Assembly (NCBI GenBank): GCA_021234155.1
Contig: JAJEKV010000026.1
Coordinates: 18,518,167-18,582,166, forward strand
Reading direction: 5' to 3'
Source of the DNA: Isoetes taiwanensis
Taxonomy: Eukaryota > Streptophyta > Lycopodiopsida > Isoetales > Isoetaceae
DNA: 64,000 nucleotides
The translations under genes were made by a program, and so were the position numbers. The notes below the pieces were generated by a model. The model did no database searches and was not told the DNA's origin. It saw only the letters and a program-made list of their open reading frames with translations. This document shows positions 1-10,387 of this stretch, one piece after another; position 1 is the first letter of the stretch; every line of letters begins with the position of its first letter.

Positions 1-917
1 AAACCGATCTTGTTCTAGGGTTTATTGCCCTTACAAGCTTGCGGATCTCCTCATTCGGACCTTCAATGTAGCTTTTCCTTTGCATGCTTCTCACCTAACT
101 TTTGCACATATCTGACCTTAGCCTCATAAATTCCTCCGTGTATTTCTGTGACTTGTTGCCTTCTTTGCCTGGCCGCCCAGAACTTTGCATCATCTTTGGA
201 CTTGTGCTCTCTTGGAGCGTAATGGCTTGAAGGCTTTAGCAAACTTCTTGAACCCGCAAGCATCCCCGCCAAGCCATGAGCCTTGGCATAGCCCTTCCAC
301 CAAATGCGTCTTTGCTCCCTTGGGTTATCTGTTGCCACCCTGCCTTTATCCTTATCCTTCATACCATAGGCATTGCCGTATTCGCTCATCTCGTCAAGCC
401 AAGCCTCTGCCTCCATGCCTGACCTGTTCTCGCCTGAGAATTGCTCGAGCTTCCTGGCCTTCCAAACATTTCCCAATGCAGAGTCTACTTTCTTCTGGTA
501 GTCAGAGGTTCTTGTGTCCCTTTGTCGTCCCTCCGGGTGGTTCCTCTGCCTTTCGTCTGCTCGGACTTGGTTCTGCTCTTCTTCTTCCTCAGAATCGGAG
601 TCTGAATCTGAGCTTGAGTCGGAGGAGTCCGAGCTGGGGGACCTTCCTCTCTTGCTCCTCTTCTTGTCTCTACCTGTTCTCCGAGCTGATGCTTGCGGCA
701 GTTGAGCGTTACCCACCGAACCTGCTCCTGCTTGTGCGGCTAGCAAGGCCTTTATCTGTTCGAGGTCCGTCCTCATTTGCGATATTTCTTCTTCTGGGGT
801 CATTTGTCCAAATTCTTCAAGCAGGTTCCTTGCCGGGCGTGGCCTGGGCGGGCTCTGTTCCCCTGTAAGTTCCCGCAGTTGTCGTTCTCCTGCGCTTAGG
901 CCTCTAGCTGCATACAC
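1..917 (-). pseudogene. Ty3/gypsy-type Gag fragment, runs off window
   Basis: A 284-codon minus-strand frame (63-917) reads as a plant Ty3/gypsy Gag. It has an N-terminal helical part, then a basic stretch (RRTGRDKKRSKRGR) followed by a serine/aspartate/glutamate tract, then the capsid-like Retrotrans_gag core with the hallmark LEQFSGE and EAEAWLDEM. Near the C-terminus come RYVQKLGEKHAKEK and, after a one-frame shift at about 62, EIRKLVRAINPRT, which is typical of the end of that domain. In the family this protein builds the virus-like particle. The frameshift and the clipped left edge make it partial; zinc knuckle, protease and pol would lie beyond position 1. A GT-AG intron-like gap (908-1,080) lies directly upstream. 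The family call is firm; functionality is unlikely as read. Confidence 0.75.
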
Positions 918-1080
918 AAGTGGTTCATATCTACATGGTTAGTTTTCCTTGCTTTCTTGCATTATTTATGTTTGTTGGCATGGTTGAGGGGACACAAAAT
1001 ATATCAACAAAACATTTATAGTGCAAGAGAATGTTATATTTATATTTTATATTACACTAATACAAGAACTTGCAACTCAC
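908..1080 (-). other. Candidate intron before the Gag frame
   Basis: On the minus strand this AT-rich 173-bp stretch begins GTGAGT and ends TGTATGCAG, good plant donor and acceptor sequences, and it separates a GC-richer coding-like region from the Gag frame. The flanking frames contain stops, so the splice cannot be proved by frame continuity. Confidence 0.4.
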
Positions 1081-1089
1081 CGCTAATCA

Positions 1090-2619
1090 TTTACGTTGGT
1101 GTCGGTAAGATGGATTATCCTCGGGAACTTTTTCACTTGGGCTGTTCCCCTTTGAATGGCCCAAGTTCCTAAGAACATTGGCTGGAGATCCACCTTGTAA
1201 TGCCCTTGCCAAATCTTCTATTCCTGCGATTGGGAGGTATAAGGCTGCATCGCGGCAGTCTTACTGCCGCTTTGTGGGTATGGCGAAGTCGAAGGCGTCG
1301 AGTGCTACCGCTCTTTTCACCGGGATTGCATACTTTTCGGTGTTAAGGGGTAGCCCGTGCATGCCGGCGAATCACGAGAGTGCAATCAGCGGCGATACTC
1401 CTTCCTGCGCCTGCGGGGGTGAACTTGCGGTGGATAACGCTATTCTTCCATCCATCGGCAATGGCGGGTAATGGCGTAGTGACACTGTCGTTACGAGGCG
1501 GGTCCTCGGCCCTTTCGGTATCCGGGCTCACATTAATGCGCTTCGAAATCATCAACCTCCACCGTGGTGAGCTCCTGTAGTCTCATTTGCTGAAGCCCCT
1601 CGAGGTCGAATTACGCTGTCCTATCGGGGAGGTCTTTGCGGACGAGCTTGCCGTTAGGATGTTTGAGGTCGCATAGCGGATCCCCATCGTTCTGGAGAGC
1701 AAGGAACTCTTCCTCCGTCGGTAGCTTGTTCTCGGCCTTGTGCGCCTCCATAATCTGCGATGTTCTTTGTAGGCTTGGATGTGGGAGGTAAACTCTCCGT
1801 GTAAGTGTCGGCTTCCCTTACTTGGAGGGAAGTGGGGACTCTCCTCGGACGATGAAGTCGTCCAAGTCCGTTCTTCGGAGTTGGTGCGGCAACTCTTGGT
1901 CGGTACTCCCTTTCCACACTCCAGGGGAGGTTTTGAATGTCGCTTAGGAGCGAAAACTCCTCACCGGCCCGGCGATAATGGGAGCTAGGCTTGTGATGCC
2001 TAACCCGGGGGTGGGTGACGACTCCGAGAGTCTGCCGGCTTCTTTTCGAAGTCTTGCCACTCTGCTCGCTTTCGCCCGCTCCTCTCTTTGGGTCGAGCTT
2101 CGACATCGTCTTCCTCCTCCTCGTTTCTGTTCATCCGAGTCTTCTTCCTTCCCTTCTGCTCCTGTTCATCTTGTGTGAGGAGCCGTTGTTCTCTTTGCTT
2201 CGGCTAATGGGTCCCCGTCCATGGGGGAATGGAGGTTTCCCCACGGTGTTCTCGCACGGTGGGTGAGAAAGATTGCGGGGCGGTGTTGAAAGAAAGTACT
2301 TAGTCTGTTGGCAGTTAGGACCATTGGCTCGGTGTGCGGTGCGCTTTGTTTGTGAGGTATTTGGCGATGTTAGGGACATCGTCTATCTTTGCCTGCGGGG
2401 GGCTGTCTAGGAACAAAATATCCTACACAAGGGGGAGTTGCACTAAGTATTTGGTTCTACCTAGCTTGGAACTTCGATCAAGACTCTACTATAAGCTGGG
2501 ATCGCGTGCAAGGTTGCTTGGACATCTACCTCCTTCACGAAGATCGGAAGATTTGGTCGACGTCGGCCTCGGCGGCATGGCGGTGGCTGTACCATCTACG
2601 GAAATCGAGAAGTTGCCAT
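1090..2619 (-). pseudogene. Frame-broken coding-like region upstream of Gag
   Basis: Minus-strand sequence between the second TATA box and the Gag intron. A start codon at 2,619 lies about 115 bp after the TATA box but stops after a few codons. Beyond it, coding-like pieces alternate between frames: a charged part (EEEEDDVEARPKERSG), a helical part (MEAHKAENKLPTEEEFLALQ) around 1,660-1,760, and CRDAALYLPIAGIEDLARAL around 1,180-1,260. I do not recognise a domain. By position it would be the N-terminal part of the Gag-containing transcription unit. The many frame changes mean either decay or uncorrected indels. Confidence 0.35.
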
Positions 2620-2733
2620 TGATTAATTGCGGAAGAGGGTAACAAGCGGTTGCAAGCGCCTCGGGGAGTTGGGAAATCGGCTAGAAGGGCGGGGAGCTTG
2701 ATTTGTAGGGTGCTATCGAGAAGTGTGCGGGTT

Positions 2734-2741
2734 TATTTATA
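2734..2741 (-). promoter_or_regulatory. TATA box of the Gag-side unit
   Basis: Minus-strand TATAAATA about 115 bp upstream of the ATG at 2,619 and about 190 bp downstream of the nearer palindromic repeat (2,933-2,996). The same arrangement recurs at 4,707-4,714, which strengthens both calls. Confidence 0.5.
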
Positions 2742-2932
2742 GAAAAAGGGAAAACCCTAATTTTTTGATGACTTGAAAATTTCCTAGGATTGGATAATTC
2801 TAACTTATCCGAGGTCAAAATAGGAGTTTGAGGACTATAGGAGATGCTTGAGCAAGGCTAGGTTACCTAAAAGATGCTATGCAGTAGGTTGAAGGTGACT
2901 TTGACAAGTCTGGTGAAGAATTGGTAAGAGAG

Positions 2933-2996
2933 GTCTCACAGCTTGCGCCTCGCTTCAAAACTAACTTTTGTTTTGCGACCGGTAGCGGTGTGAGAC
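2933..2996. repeat. Palindromic repeat A
   Basis: One of four related ~65-bp units. Its ends are perfect inverted repeats, GTCTCACA and TGTGAGAC. An inner inverted pair, CAAAAC/GTTTTG, lies between TCGC and GCGA, and the core is GCGACCGGTA. The unit could fold into a two-stem hairpin or bind a dimeric factor. It is paired with repeat B, about 195 bp away. Confidence 0.7.
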
Positions 2997-3128
2997 ATCG
3001 ATCTCATTCGATCAAAGATGTCCAACTTGGGTAAACTAATCTTTGTAAGGGTAATGGGCTCATCAAATTAAATGAGAATCGACCCTTTATTTGGTCAATT
3101 TGGAGCTGTTTTGGTCAAGCTTGGTGAG

Positions 3129-3194
3129 GTCTCCACGACTTGCGCCTCGCTTCAATCCTAACTTTTTGTTTTCGCGTTTAGGTAGCTGTGAGAC
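3129..3194. repeat. Palindromic repeat B
   Basis: A diverged second member of the pair upstream of the 2,734 TATA box. It shares TTGCGCCTCGCTTCAA with repeat A and ends GCTGTGAGACATCA. The inner GCGACCGG core is changed to CGCGTTTAGG. Confidence 0.65.
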
Positions 3195-3341
3195 ATCATG
3201 TCTCTCGGCTCCCAAATGTCCTATTTCACTGAAATAAAAGCTAGAACTTATTAATCTGCTCTAATTACCCAAGTTTATGTCATCAAGGTACACAAAATTG
3301 CTCTCTATTACAAAATTTTTAATTATTTACAACAAAAGTTT

Positions 3342-3606
3342 CTAAGGGCGTTCTCCCTTAATGCGGGTCGCAAGACTCATGTCTTGTCGCATTAAGGTTA
3401 CTCGCTTGGCGTGGATAGTGCAGGCTGTTGAATCTTCAAAATGTTGTACTATCTTTGCCTCAGCCGCCTCTTGCATTGCCCCGGCCTTCGTCTGCGTGAC
3501 TCTAAAAGTCGTTCTATAGGCTGCATCACTTCTGCACCAGCCGGCGAAGGGGGCGGGGGATTAGGAGGCCGTAGCTCTTATTTGGAAGTGTCTAATCTCC
3601 CTTAGC
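3342..3606 (-). other. Histone-H3 fold domain (CENH3-like residues)
   Basis: Reading the minus strand from 3,606 to the stop at 3,342-3,344, the pieces in order are LREIRHFQ (alpha-N), [12 protein letters not shown] (alpha-1), VMQPIERLL, then an unbroken [16 protein letters not shown] (alpha-2), [16 protein letters not shown] (alpha-3) and RIKGERP-stop. Length and order match the H3 core, whose canonical versions are LREIRRYQ, LLIRKLPFQRLV, ALQEAAEAYLV and [27 protein letters not shown], LIP and TLMR are the residues found in plant CENH3 rather than canonical H3. The last 45 or so codons are in one frame with the correct stop; the first half is split over three frames. Confidence 0.8.
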
Positions 3607-4624
3607 GGCTCTTCTCTCCACCTCCTTTCTATCAGCTTTCTTCTTTGGTGGTGGCTTGGGAACCTTGGGCCGGTGGTGGCGGCTTTAAGGTTTCTTTGCC
3701 GTTGGTAAGCCCTCCCTCGATGACCCTAACCTGTTTTTCTTCATAATATTGGTTGTAGGCCTCCCATTTCTTCATGTAGGCCTCGTGCTCCCTCATCTTC
3801 CTCTCGTAGATCTTCACCACATCGGTGGCGTAGGCTTCCCGGGCAGGTCTTGGTTGCTTCTTTCTATCCCATGCGGTACTTTCGGGGGTTACGCACTTGG
3901 TCTCTTTGGGGTTGCTTTCAGTCTTGGCTGCTTTCAGGTCTTTGGCTGCTTTGGGTGCTTCTGTTCATCGCTGGGTGCTTGGAAGAGCTCCCACCTGCGG
4001 CGATAGGGTCGAAGTCCTCCTCGGAAAGAGTCGTCGGAGGGTTTGGGGGTTCGTCGGGTTGCCGCTCCTTGATGATAATATTTGGGTTCGACCTCTTCCT
4101 TGGCAGGGGCGGTCCGCCGTTCTCCTTATGCCCGACCACGAACTTCCCTTTCTCTTTCTTCTTTTCTTCCGCTGCCTTTTGTTCCTCTTCCTTCCTTTTC
4201 CTCTTTTTGTCTTCCCTTTTCTTCGCCGGCATTTCGTACTTTCGATGAACCTTCTAAGATTACGCGCTACCTCTGGTGGCTCCGGACACATCACTGCTCA
4301 TCTGCTTTCGAGGATCTCGTGGGTGCGTCTGAGATAGTGCGCTTGTTCCTGCTGCGGATCTCCGCTCTATTTCTTCATACACCTCCCTCGTCTCGTCGTC
4401 CATGGAGTTTGGTGATGTGGCCTCGTCTGCTCCACTGGCTGGTTGAAGACATCAATCGGATCGGAGGTGTCTTGCTCTTCCTCGTCAGAAGGCGACCCCC
4501 TCTTCGCGAGCCTCTCACGAAGCATCTTCGAGAATGATCTCGCCTCCGGTGGCTGGTGGTTTTCGCTGGCGGCGCTTCCTTCTTGCGATCCGTTTGGTTC
4601 GGGCCATGCTTTACGGATCGTCAA
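3342..4624 (-). pseudogene. CENH3-like histone H3 gene with long charged N-terminus, frame-broken
   Basis: A minus-strand unit starting at ATG 4,624, 83 bp after a TATA box. The first 85 codons are open (MTIRKAWPEPNGSQ...), followed by lysine/glutamate-rich sequence (MPAKKREDKKRKRKEEEQ at 4,180-4,232) and a proline-rich part. Next come a helical basic segment at about 3,740-3,835 (KIYERKMREHEAYMKKWEAY), a PPPKKKADRKEVERRAA tail, and a histone-H3 fold at the C-terminus (3,342-3,606). There is no sign of an intron. Ordinary H3 is about 136 aa; this would be about 420, with a tail unlike the ARTKQTARKS of H3. At least four frame changes are needed to read through, so it is a pseudogene or has sequence errors. 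Whether it belongs to the retroelement or is a captured host gene is unsettled. Confidence 0.6.
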
Positions 4625-4706
4625 TCGGATAAAAGCCGAAAGATCGCCTAAATTGGGAAAGCGGATTTCTAGGGCTTGGACGAAAAAAATGAGGGGGTTC
4701 TACATC

Positions 4707-4714
4707 TATTTATA
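4707..4714 (-). promoter_or_regulatory. TATA box of the histone-like unit
   Basis: Minus-strand CTATAAATAGA, 83 bp before the ATG at 4,624 and about 100 bp downstream of palindromic repeat C. Its placement mirrors that of the TATA box at 2,734. Confidence 0.55.
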
Positions 4715-4815
4715 GCTTGTGGAATTTTAGGTCAAAACTCAAGTTGCTCTGTTTAACATGCTAAGGCACCAACTTATCTAAAATTTATGCTTATTTCGGA
4801 CTTTTCCTACCTATT

Positions 4816-4880
4816 GGTCTCACGACTTTAGCCTCGTTCCAATACTAATGTTTAGTTTTGCGACCGGTATTTGTGAGATC
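4816..4880. repeat. Palindromic repeat C
   Basis: Third member of the family: GGTCTCAC at one end, TTGTGAGATC at the other, with the TTTTGCGACCGGTA core kept intact. It lies just upstream of the histone-side TATA box. Confidence 0.65.
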
Positions 4881-5003
4881 TCATACATTTCTAGGGGTTT
4901 TTAGGTAATTAAAACATGCTATTCTAACTAATTCCTACCTTAGAATTAGCCTTACCACATTATTTTTCTCAAATTCATCATGTTTTGGTGTTCTTGGCTC
5001 AAT

Positions 5004-5069
5004 GTCTCATAGCTTTAGCCTCGCTTCAAAACAAAAGTTAGTTTTTTGCGACCGGTATGACTGTGAGAC
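5004..5069. repeat. Palindromic repeat D
   Basis: Fourth member, about 190 bp from repeat C. It has TGTCTCATAG and CTGTGAGAC ends, an inner TCGCTTCAAAAC, and the TTTTTTGCGACCGGTA core. Confidence 0.65.
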
Positions 5070-5169
5070 CACCTCACTTGGAAAATTTTGGCTCATTCTT
5101 TTTAATCTTGTTAAATTCAATTCACTTAATTGTTACTAGCTTAGCATAACTACAAAGGTGAGAAAAAAT

Positions 5170-5939
5170 TTTCCCACTTTTAGGGGAGGCTTGAGGACCC
5201 TATGGGTTAGTACTATCGGGAACATGGTCGGTGCTTTGCTCTTGGTCTCCAAGAACATTGCTCGATACCCTGTGGCGTCCCCTACTCGTATACGGGGCAC
5301 TCTCAGGTATACAAGCGGGAGTTCTTCCCCACACCAGCTCCATACCGATCACGGGGCCCTCCACATATCCCGCACCCGTGGCGAGTCCCGGTGGGAAGAG
5401 TGAAGGTGTCATTCTACCCCGTCCCTCGGGGCCTACCTAGCTGCTGAAGCGTAAACATACATGTCGTTAGTGCGTACATCGGCGTCATATGACCATCACG
5501 AAGGATGGTCCTCCACATATCTGCATAGACAAAGATCGGCACATCACATAGGAATCCTACCCAAGGCTCGGACTCAAGGGGATGGTGGACCGGTCAGGGG
5601 TCTCGGAGGAGTTCATTGCAGACAGAATTCATGGCAATGGATTGGGCTGGCATAAGAACATGGCATAGGGTTGTCCACTCCATCCGCCCCTCCCGTGCAC
5701 ACTTTGCAGAGTAGGCTGAAAAGTGTTGGGACCTGACTGTAGCCCGCCGGATGCATAGCCAAGGGGGCTATATCCTGGGTTGCATCTCCCCGTTCGGTGG
5801 GCAGGTAGGGATCTCTCCCTCGAGATCTACATTGACTCAAGGTGACTAGAGGGCCACTGCCCGTATTCGACTTGAACTCAATGGAAGGTCATATTCACCA
5901 CCTCACGAGTGTCGAGCCCATGCCTTGCCCACACGCAGT
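5170..5939. other. GC-rich stretch without a supported gene
   Basis: Several short frames exist on both strands, but none resembles a known family. The base composition differs from the AT-rich DNA on both sides. It may be the 5' or 3' part of the adjoining LTR-like repeat, but I found no matching stretch next to the relative near 40.4 kb. Confidence 0.3.
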
Positions 5940-6815
5940 GGCAAGCCATTAGACCTAGTCACAATGATCCCCGGCAGTACTAACACACCATAGGGATCGT
6001 TCAAGAGTCAGAACACGAGCCTCCTTATAAGCCAGTCTGGCCCCTCCACCTACAACCAGGTGGGGCTCTTGTGCACAGGCCGCATCTACAGTGTGCTAGA
6101 GAGGCTACTCTAGGAGCATCAACTACAAGCTTTAGGGCCTCTACCCCCCTTCCCAATACAAGGAGTTCACAGAGAGACATCATCCAAATACATCACAGCA
6201 GAACTAAAGAACTAGATCTAATCATAGAGTTAGGTTCTTTAGTTAGTGTCCGAGATCTAAGATCTAGATAGCTACTATGGGCAATTTAATAGTCTAAACC
6301 TACTGATTCTATGACTAGAAGACGGGTTTAAGCTATTAAATTGACCAAATACTCTGATCCTTGAGTGGCTCCTCGACCCGAAGTTCAACCATCTGGCGAA
6401 ATGGCTTAATTCGGGGAGGCCCGATGGTGCAATTAGCTTGCCGTCGATGCAGGGCGGTTTTGGCTCTAGGGTAGCCAAACCGAGCTCTAAAACCCTAAGG
6501 ATCTAAAACTAGCAAGCTAGGGTTTTCCTACCCTAAATAGACATGGGGGTTTAGGCTAGGGTTTCCAATTACCCAATTTGGCATGTGGGATAATTGGAAA
6601 GGCCCCACTTGCCTTTAATGGCTAGGTGGCAAAATATGCCAACATGGAAAGGTGTGCCCTCATTAATGTGCACATGTGCACATTAATAATATATGAACAC
6701 TCCTAGCAAGTTGCCCCCTAGGGCTACTTACCTGGCTATCCGTGGCATTACCGCGTCGGTCGATTGGCGTGTATCGTGGCGGAGCAAGATAAAGATATCG
6801 ATCCGGGACCGTGAT
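5940..6815. repeat. LTR-like dispersed repeat, copy 1
   Basis: This stretch shares a collinear series of short blocks with 40,390-41,235 in the same orientation. The blocks include ACAAGCCATTA-like, GGGCTCT, GCCGCAT, CTACCCCCTTCCCAATACA, GGTTAGGTTC with TTTGTTAGTGT, and a CCCTAGGG block followed by CGTGG and GGAGCAAGATAA-like sequence. Extended non-coding repeats of this size beside a Gag region suggest an LTR, but no clear TG...CA ends or primer-binding site were found. Confidence 0.5.
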
Positions 6816-6859
6816 ATCTTGGCCGAAACGTCACATGCTTTCTGTTTAAATTCCCTTTC

Positions 6860-7145
6860 ATTCAGGAAAAAGGAATTTGATATAGATATCAAAGATTTGG
6901 AGAAACGCTATAAGGATCTGCAGAAGAAACTTCCCATTTCCAAGGTGCTTCCCATTTTTATTTCCTCTCTGTTAGCATGTAGTATTTTCATGGCAGTGCT
7001 TATGATTACGTTTGTGCTTGCCATTATTAAGGTGATAATTTTATGTGTAGAGAGAGCAAAATTATTGACAATCGATCTGCGCGATGTTATCGAGGGCATA
7101 TCGGACACTATTGAAGCCCTGCGTCGAGCTACATATCCGGGTACA
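6860..7145 (+). CDS. Uncharacterised exon-like frame with a membrane segment
   Basis: An open frame from 6,693 to 7,175, of which the part before about 6,850 lies in repeat DNA. From an acceptor-like CATTCAG at about 6,866 it encodes a charged helix (FDIDIKDLEKRYKDLQKKL), then a long hydrophobic stretch of about 35 residues (from VLPIFISSLLACSIFMAVLM on), then an amphipathic helix (DLRDVIEGISDTIEALRRA). This would suit a single-pass or hairpin membrane protein exon. I do not recognise the family, and no neighbouring exon was found. Confidence 0.35.
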
Positions 7146-8485
7146 CCTTTGTTGGTCTATTTTCAGATATTTTAGAGTAAATATAGTAGATGAGTGGACA
7201 TAGTTATTGTTTATGGTAATCTGCGTTATATTGATCTATGTAATACCACGGGCATATTAAATTGTGGTCTCTAGCTTTGCGGTTCTTACTGCAATCGTAT
7301 CATAGTTTGTTGCAGTTGGAGCTTCATGGATGTGACACGGAAGGAGAGGGAAGTGTCGATGATCGAGTTCTTGATGGAGGTATGCTACCCTTGCCTCTCC
7401 GTGTATCAATCGAGAGGTGCTCCATTGTCTTCCCAACTTGCCGTTAAGAAGGTTCTATAAACTTTTTCTACTGAAAAAAATGCAGGGATCATGAGTACAT
7501 GGCTTATTTAGGCTACCTTGATTTGATGTAGCCATGTCATTTGGAGAGACTGTCAAATATTTCTGAGGCCATCACAGAAAAGCTCGCCATCAAGCGCATT
7601 AGGCGCTTATTTTTTGCAGATTTAGATGGACTATGGACAGTAGTGGACTATGTGGAGATTGAAGATGGATTCTGCTTAGGACAAAACATTATGTGAAAGT
7701 TCTGAGGGTTATGCTAGCATTCAAAGTCTTAAAACGTTGCAAGTTTGATGGAAAGAATAGTGAAAGATTTCACAACAGGTACAAGTTACAGGCTGGACCA
7801 TAGCAGTTATAAAAGATCGAAAAACAAACGTACAAGTTCACTTTTTTATCAGAGGATTATCCAAGTATACAAAACAGTGCACAAAATATTGGCTTTTACC
7901 CTGATTTAAATGTGGTAATTCAGCATGGATCAAGTATGTTCTACAATTGAGATTTGGCTCTTTTGTTTTGGGAACAACAGATATCTATAAAATTTGTGAA
8001 GGTTCAGGCAAGGAGGAAATTTTACCGTTAATTTGTCACAAATTTAATAAAACCTTTACAAATAACGGAAGGCTTTTCAAAGTCACAATTTGCTATTAAA
8101 ATATATTTTAAACAATGGACAAAATGACACATTCTTTGTCTAGATATTTTGTGCAGCCTTTCTAAATTTAATTTAGACAATGAATTTGTCAGTTATGTAA
8201 TATGTAAATGCAGCCTTTCTAAGCTTAACTTAACCAGCGAATTTGTCAAGTTCGTAGCCAATGTATTTGGCCAATTTGTGTAGTATGTAAATTCTTTACA
8301 CATCAATGAGAATTAGATGTTACAACATGTGATTGCATTGTTAGAATATTTACTTTAAACATTGTAAATAGCATGTGTACAATTCAATATTTCTATTTCC
8401 ACTTCTTGATTATGAAATAAAAAAAGGCAATGTCGAAGAAAGGCAATGACAACAGACCCAACTTACAGGTTCCCCCAACTTATGC
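7146..8485. other. Gene-less stretch with a short tandem duplication
   Basis: AT-rich sequence without a supported gene. At about 8,153 and 8,210 a block beginning GCAGCCTTTCTAA and ending in GAATTTGTCA is duplicated, with a period of about 57 bp. Confidence 0.4.
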
Positions 8486-8511
8486 CCAACAACGCTGGGC
8501 ACCGTAACCAG
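8484..8511 (+). mobile_element. Helitron 3' end, decayed
   Basis: GCCCAACAACGCTGGGC forms the hairpin, followed by ACCGTAAC and CCAG|T where an intact element has CTAG|T. Better-kept relatives are at 28,725, 34,361 and 50,257. The matching start of this element was not found. Confidence 0.55.
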
Positions 8512-10380
8512 TAAAATATATAGATGGCCTATATTTGGCTTACAAGTTATTTCGACGGTCCAGATAGTCCATGGTCATCTTGCCCGTTTCTTTTTCCTTT
8601 CTTTTGTTCGAGCAACTTCGTTACCTGGAGCCGATCACGTCTGCTACAATGCCAAGCTTCAGATTATGGTGGAAGCTAGCAGAGCACATTGCAGATTTGC
8701 TTGCTTATTCATAAGGTTTTTAATAAGGTATTCCGTTATTTACTTTGAAGAGTGGATGATGGAAGTAGAAGCAGAAGACTGGCTTTGAAGATAGCAAATT
8801 GTTAATAAGTTCACATGTGTGAGAAATGACTTCATATCAATAAAGACCACATATCCTTGACAGGTTCCCAACATTTGCCCAAGGGGGCGTCACCTTGTGG
8901 AACCTGTCAAAACCACGTGCATCAATGGGAGGGGGCAAATATTTTACCCTTTTCCGTACGTATACTAGGGGTCATAGGGGTTTTGGGGTTTTGGCTATAA
9001 AGTATTGTTACCATTTTGCCACCATCACTGTTGGCATCCCCTATACCTGCAACTTACCTGAACCAGTGGTCCCAGTTCTAAACCTAATCATGCAATGGGA
9101 AGCATTGGGGTTCCTAAATTATGGATTATGATCATGATGAGGCTACAATGTCTCTCGAAGCAGAGGTAATAAACTCAAACTTCTTTCTTGAACATTAATT
9201 TTAAGGAATAGGTCAAATTCAGCCTCACAGTCAAATTTATGGCGGATGGACAGGGCATGTAACAAGTCGGCTTTAGTCTTGAAGCACTGGCAACATGCGG
9301 TAAACCAGGTCATCTCTCTTCAATGAATCATGCAAAGAATGAGTCAATATACGTGATTTCTATTTCTTATGTCACAGTTAAACCACAACTGGTCTGTTAC
9401 TTCCAGATATGCAGAGAATGAACCAACATACACAAATTCTGGTTTCTTATGCCACAAAAAAGCCACTAACTTACTACAGCTTCATTGACTCGCTTCTTCC
9501 ACCCATCTTCTATGTAGTTGCAAATAAAATTCTTTTTGCCGAGATAGAACAAGAAGCTGAGACTCCATGGCGTTGGCAACAAGATTCTGAAGGATTGTTT
9601 AACATCATAAAGATCCAACAAAGACAGTAACATGATAAGGATTTTGTGTCCAAATATGTATGTAAAACGGACTCTTCTTCCAAAATATGGACCACTCTAT
9701 ATTACTAAAAAGCGCTATTAGGCATAAGTGTCACATACTAACAATGCGACTCAAAATCACCATTTCAACAACAACAACGTGATACGCTAGTTCTTCCAAG
9801 ACATCCTCTCGTAGGCAGGTTAAAAAGATCTGATGTATCACCTGCGGTGATCATCGCATGGTCTCAACCATTTTTTAATGCAAATGAGAAATGTATTAAA
9901 CTGTTGGCATTCCATCTCTTTTTTAGTTGTGTTAGAAAGGCATTAACCTTCTCCACTTTTTTGTAATTTCTTCAATTTCCAATATGATTTGAGGGATTTG
10001 AGAGACATATGTCGCTTAAGAACGAGCCTTGCTAGGCATCTCGAGGTGAAGGTGCGCATATAAAGGAACCAATTGTTTCCATAAATCATGCCATAAATTT
10101 AACTATAAAGCCAGTCCTATATTGCATGCTTGAAGGTATGGGACAACAATAACTAGCATTGTCCCCACCCCTAAGGTTTGCATCCCTGCACTCCCACACA
10201 TCGGTGAGATCCGAGACATTACCGTAATGTGTGATTAGAACTGTAAGGTCTCAAGGGCAGATCTTAGATTTGTCTAGCTTGAGTACTACCCATCATAAAT
10301 ATTCTAACTTACAAGCACCAAAATGGTGGTGATACAATATGAAGCAACATGGTAGGATGTGCCTCGACTCTTTGAGATGA
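8512..10380. other. Gene-less stretch
   Basis: Short frames at 8,895-9,131 and 9,409-9,630 show no family resemblance or splice context. Nothing else is supported. Confidence 0.35.
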
Positions 10381-10387
10381 AGGTAGG

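Noticed and set aside
185-868. 227-codon plus-strand frame opposite Gag
   Set aside because: Shadow of the minus-strand Gag, which carries the recognisable motifs.
1250-1350. Possible H4-like end (AVALDAFDFAI then TKRQ) in the Gag-side unit
   Set aside because: Only a few residues fit VTAMDVVYALKRQ, with no upstream H4 helices in any frame.
3749-4537. Plus-strand frames of 85-151 codons across the histone-like unit
   Set aside because: Complement of the lysine/glutamate-rich minus-strand sequence; no domain.
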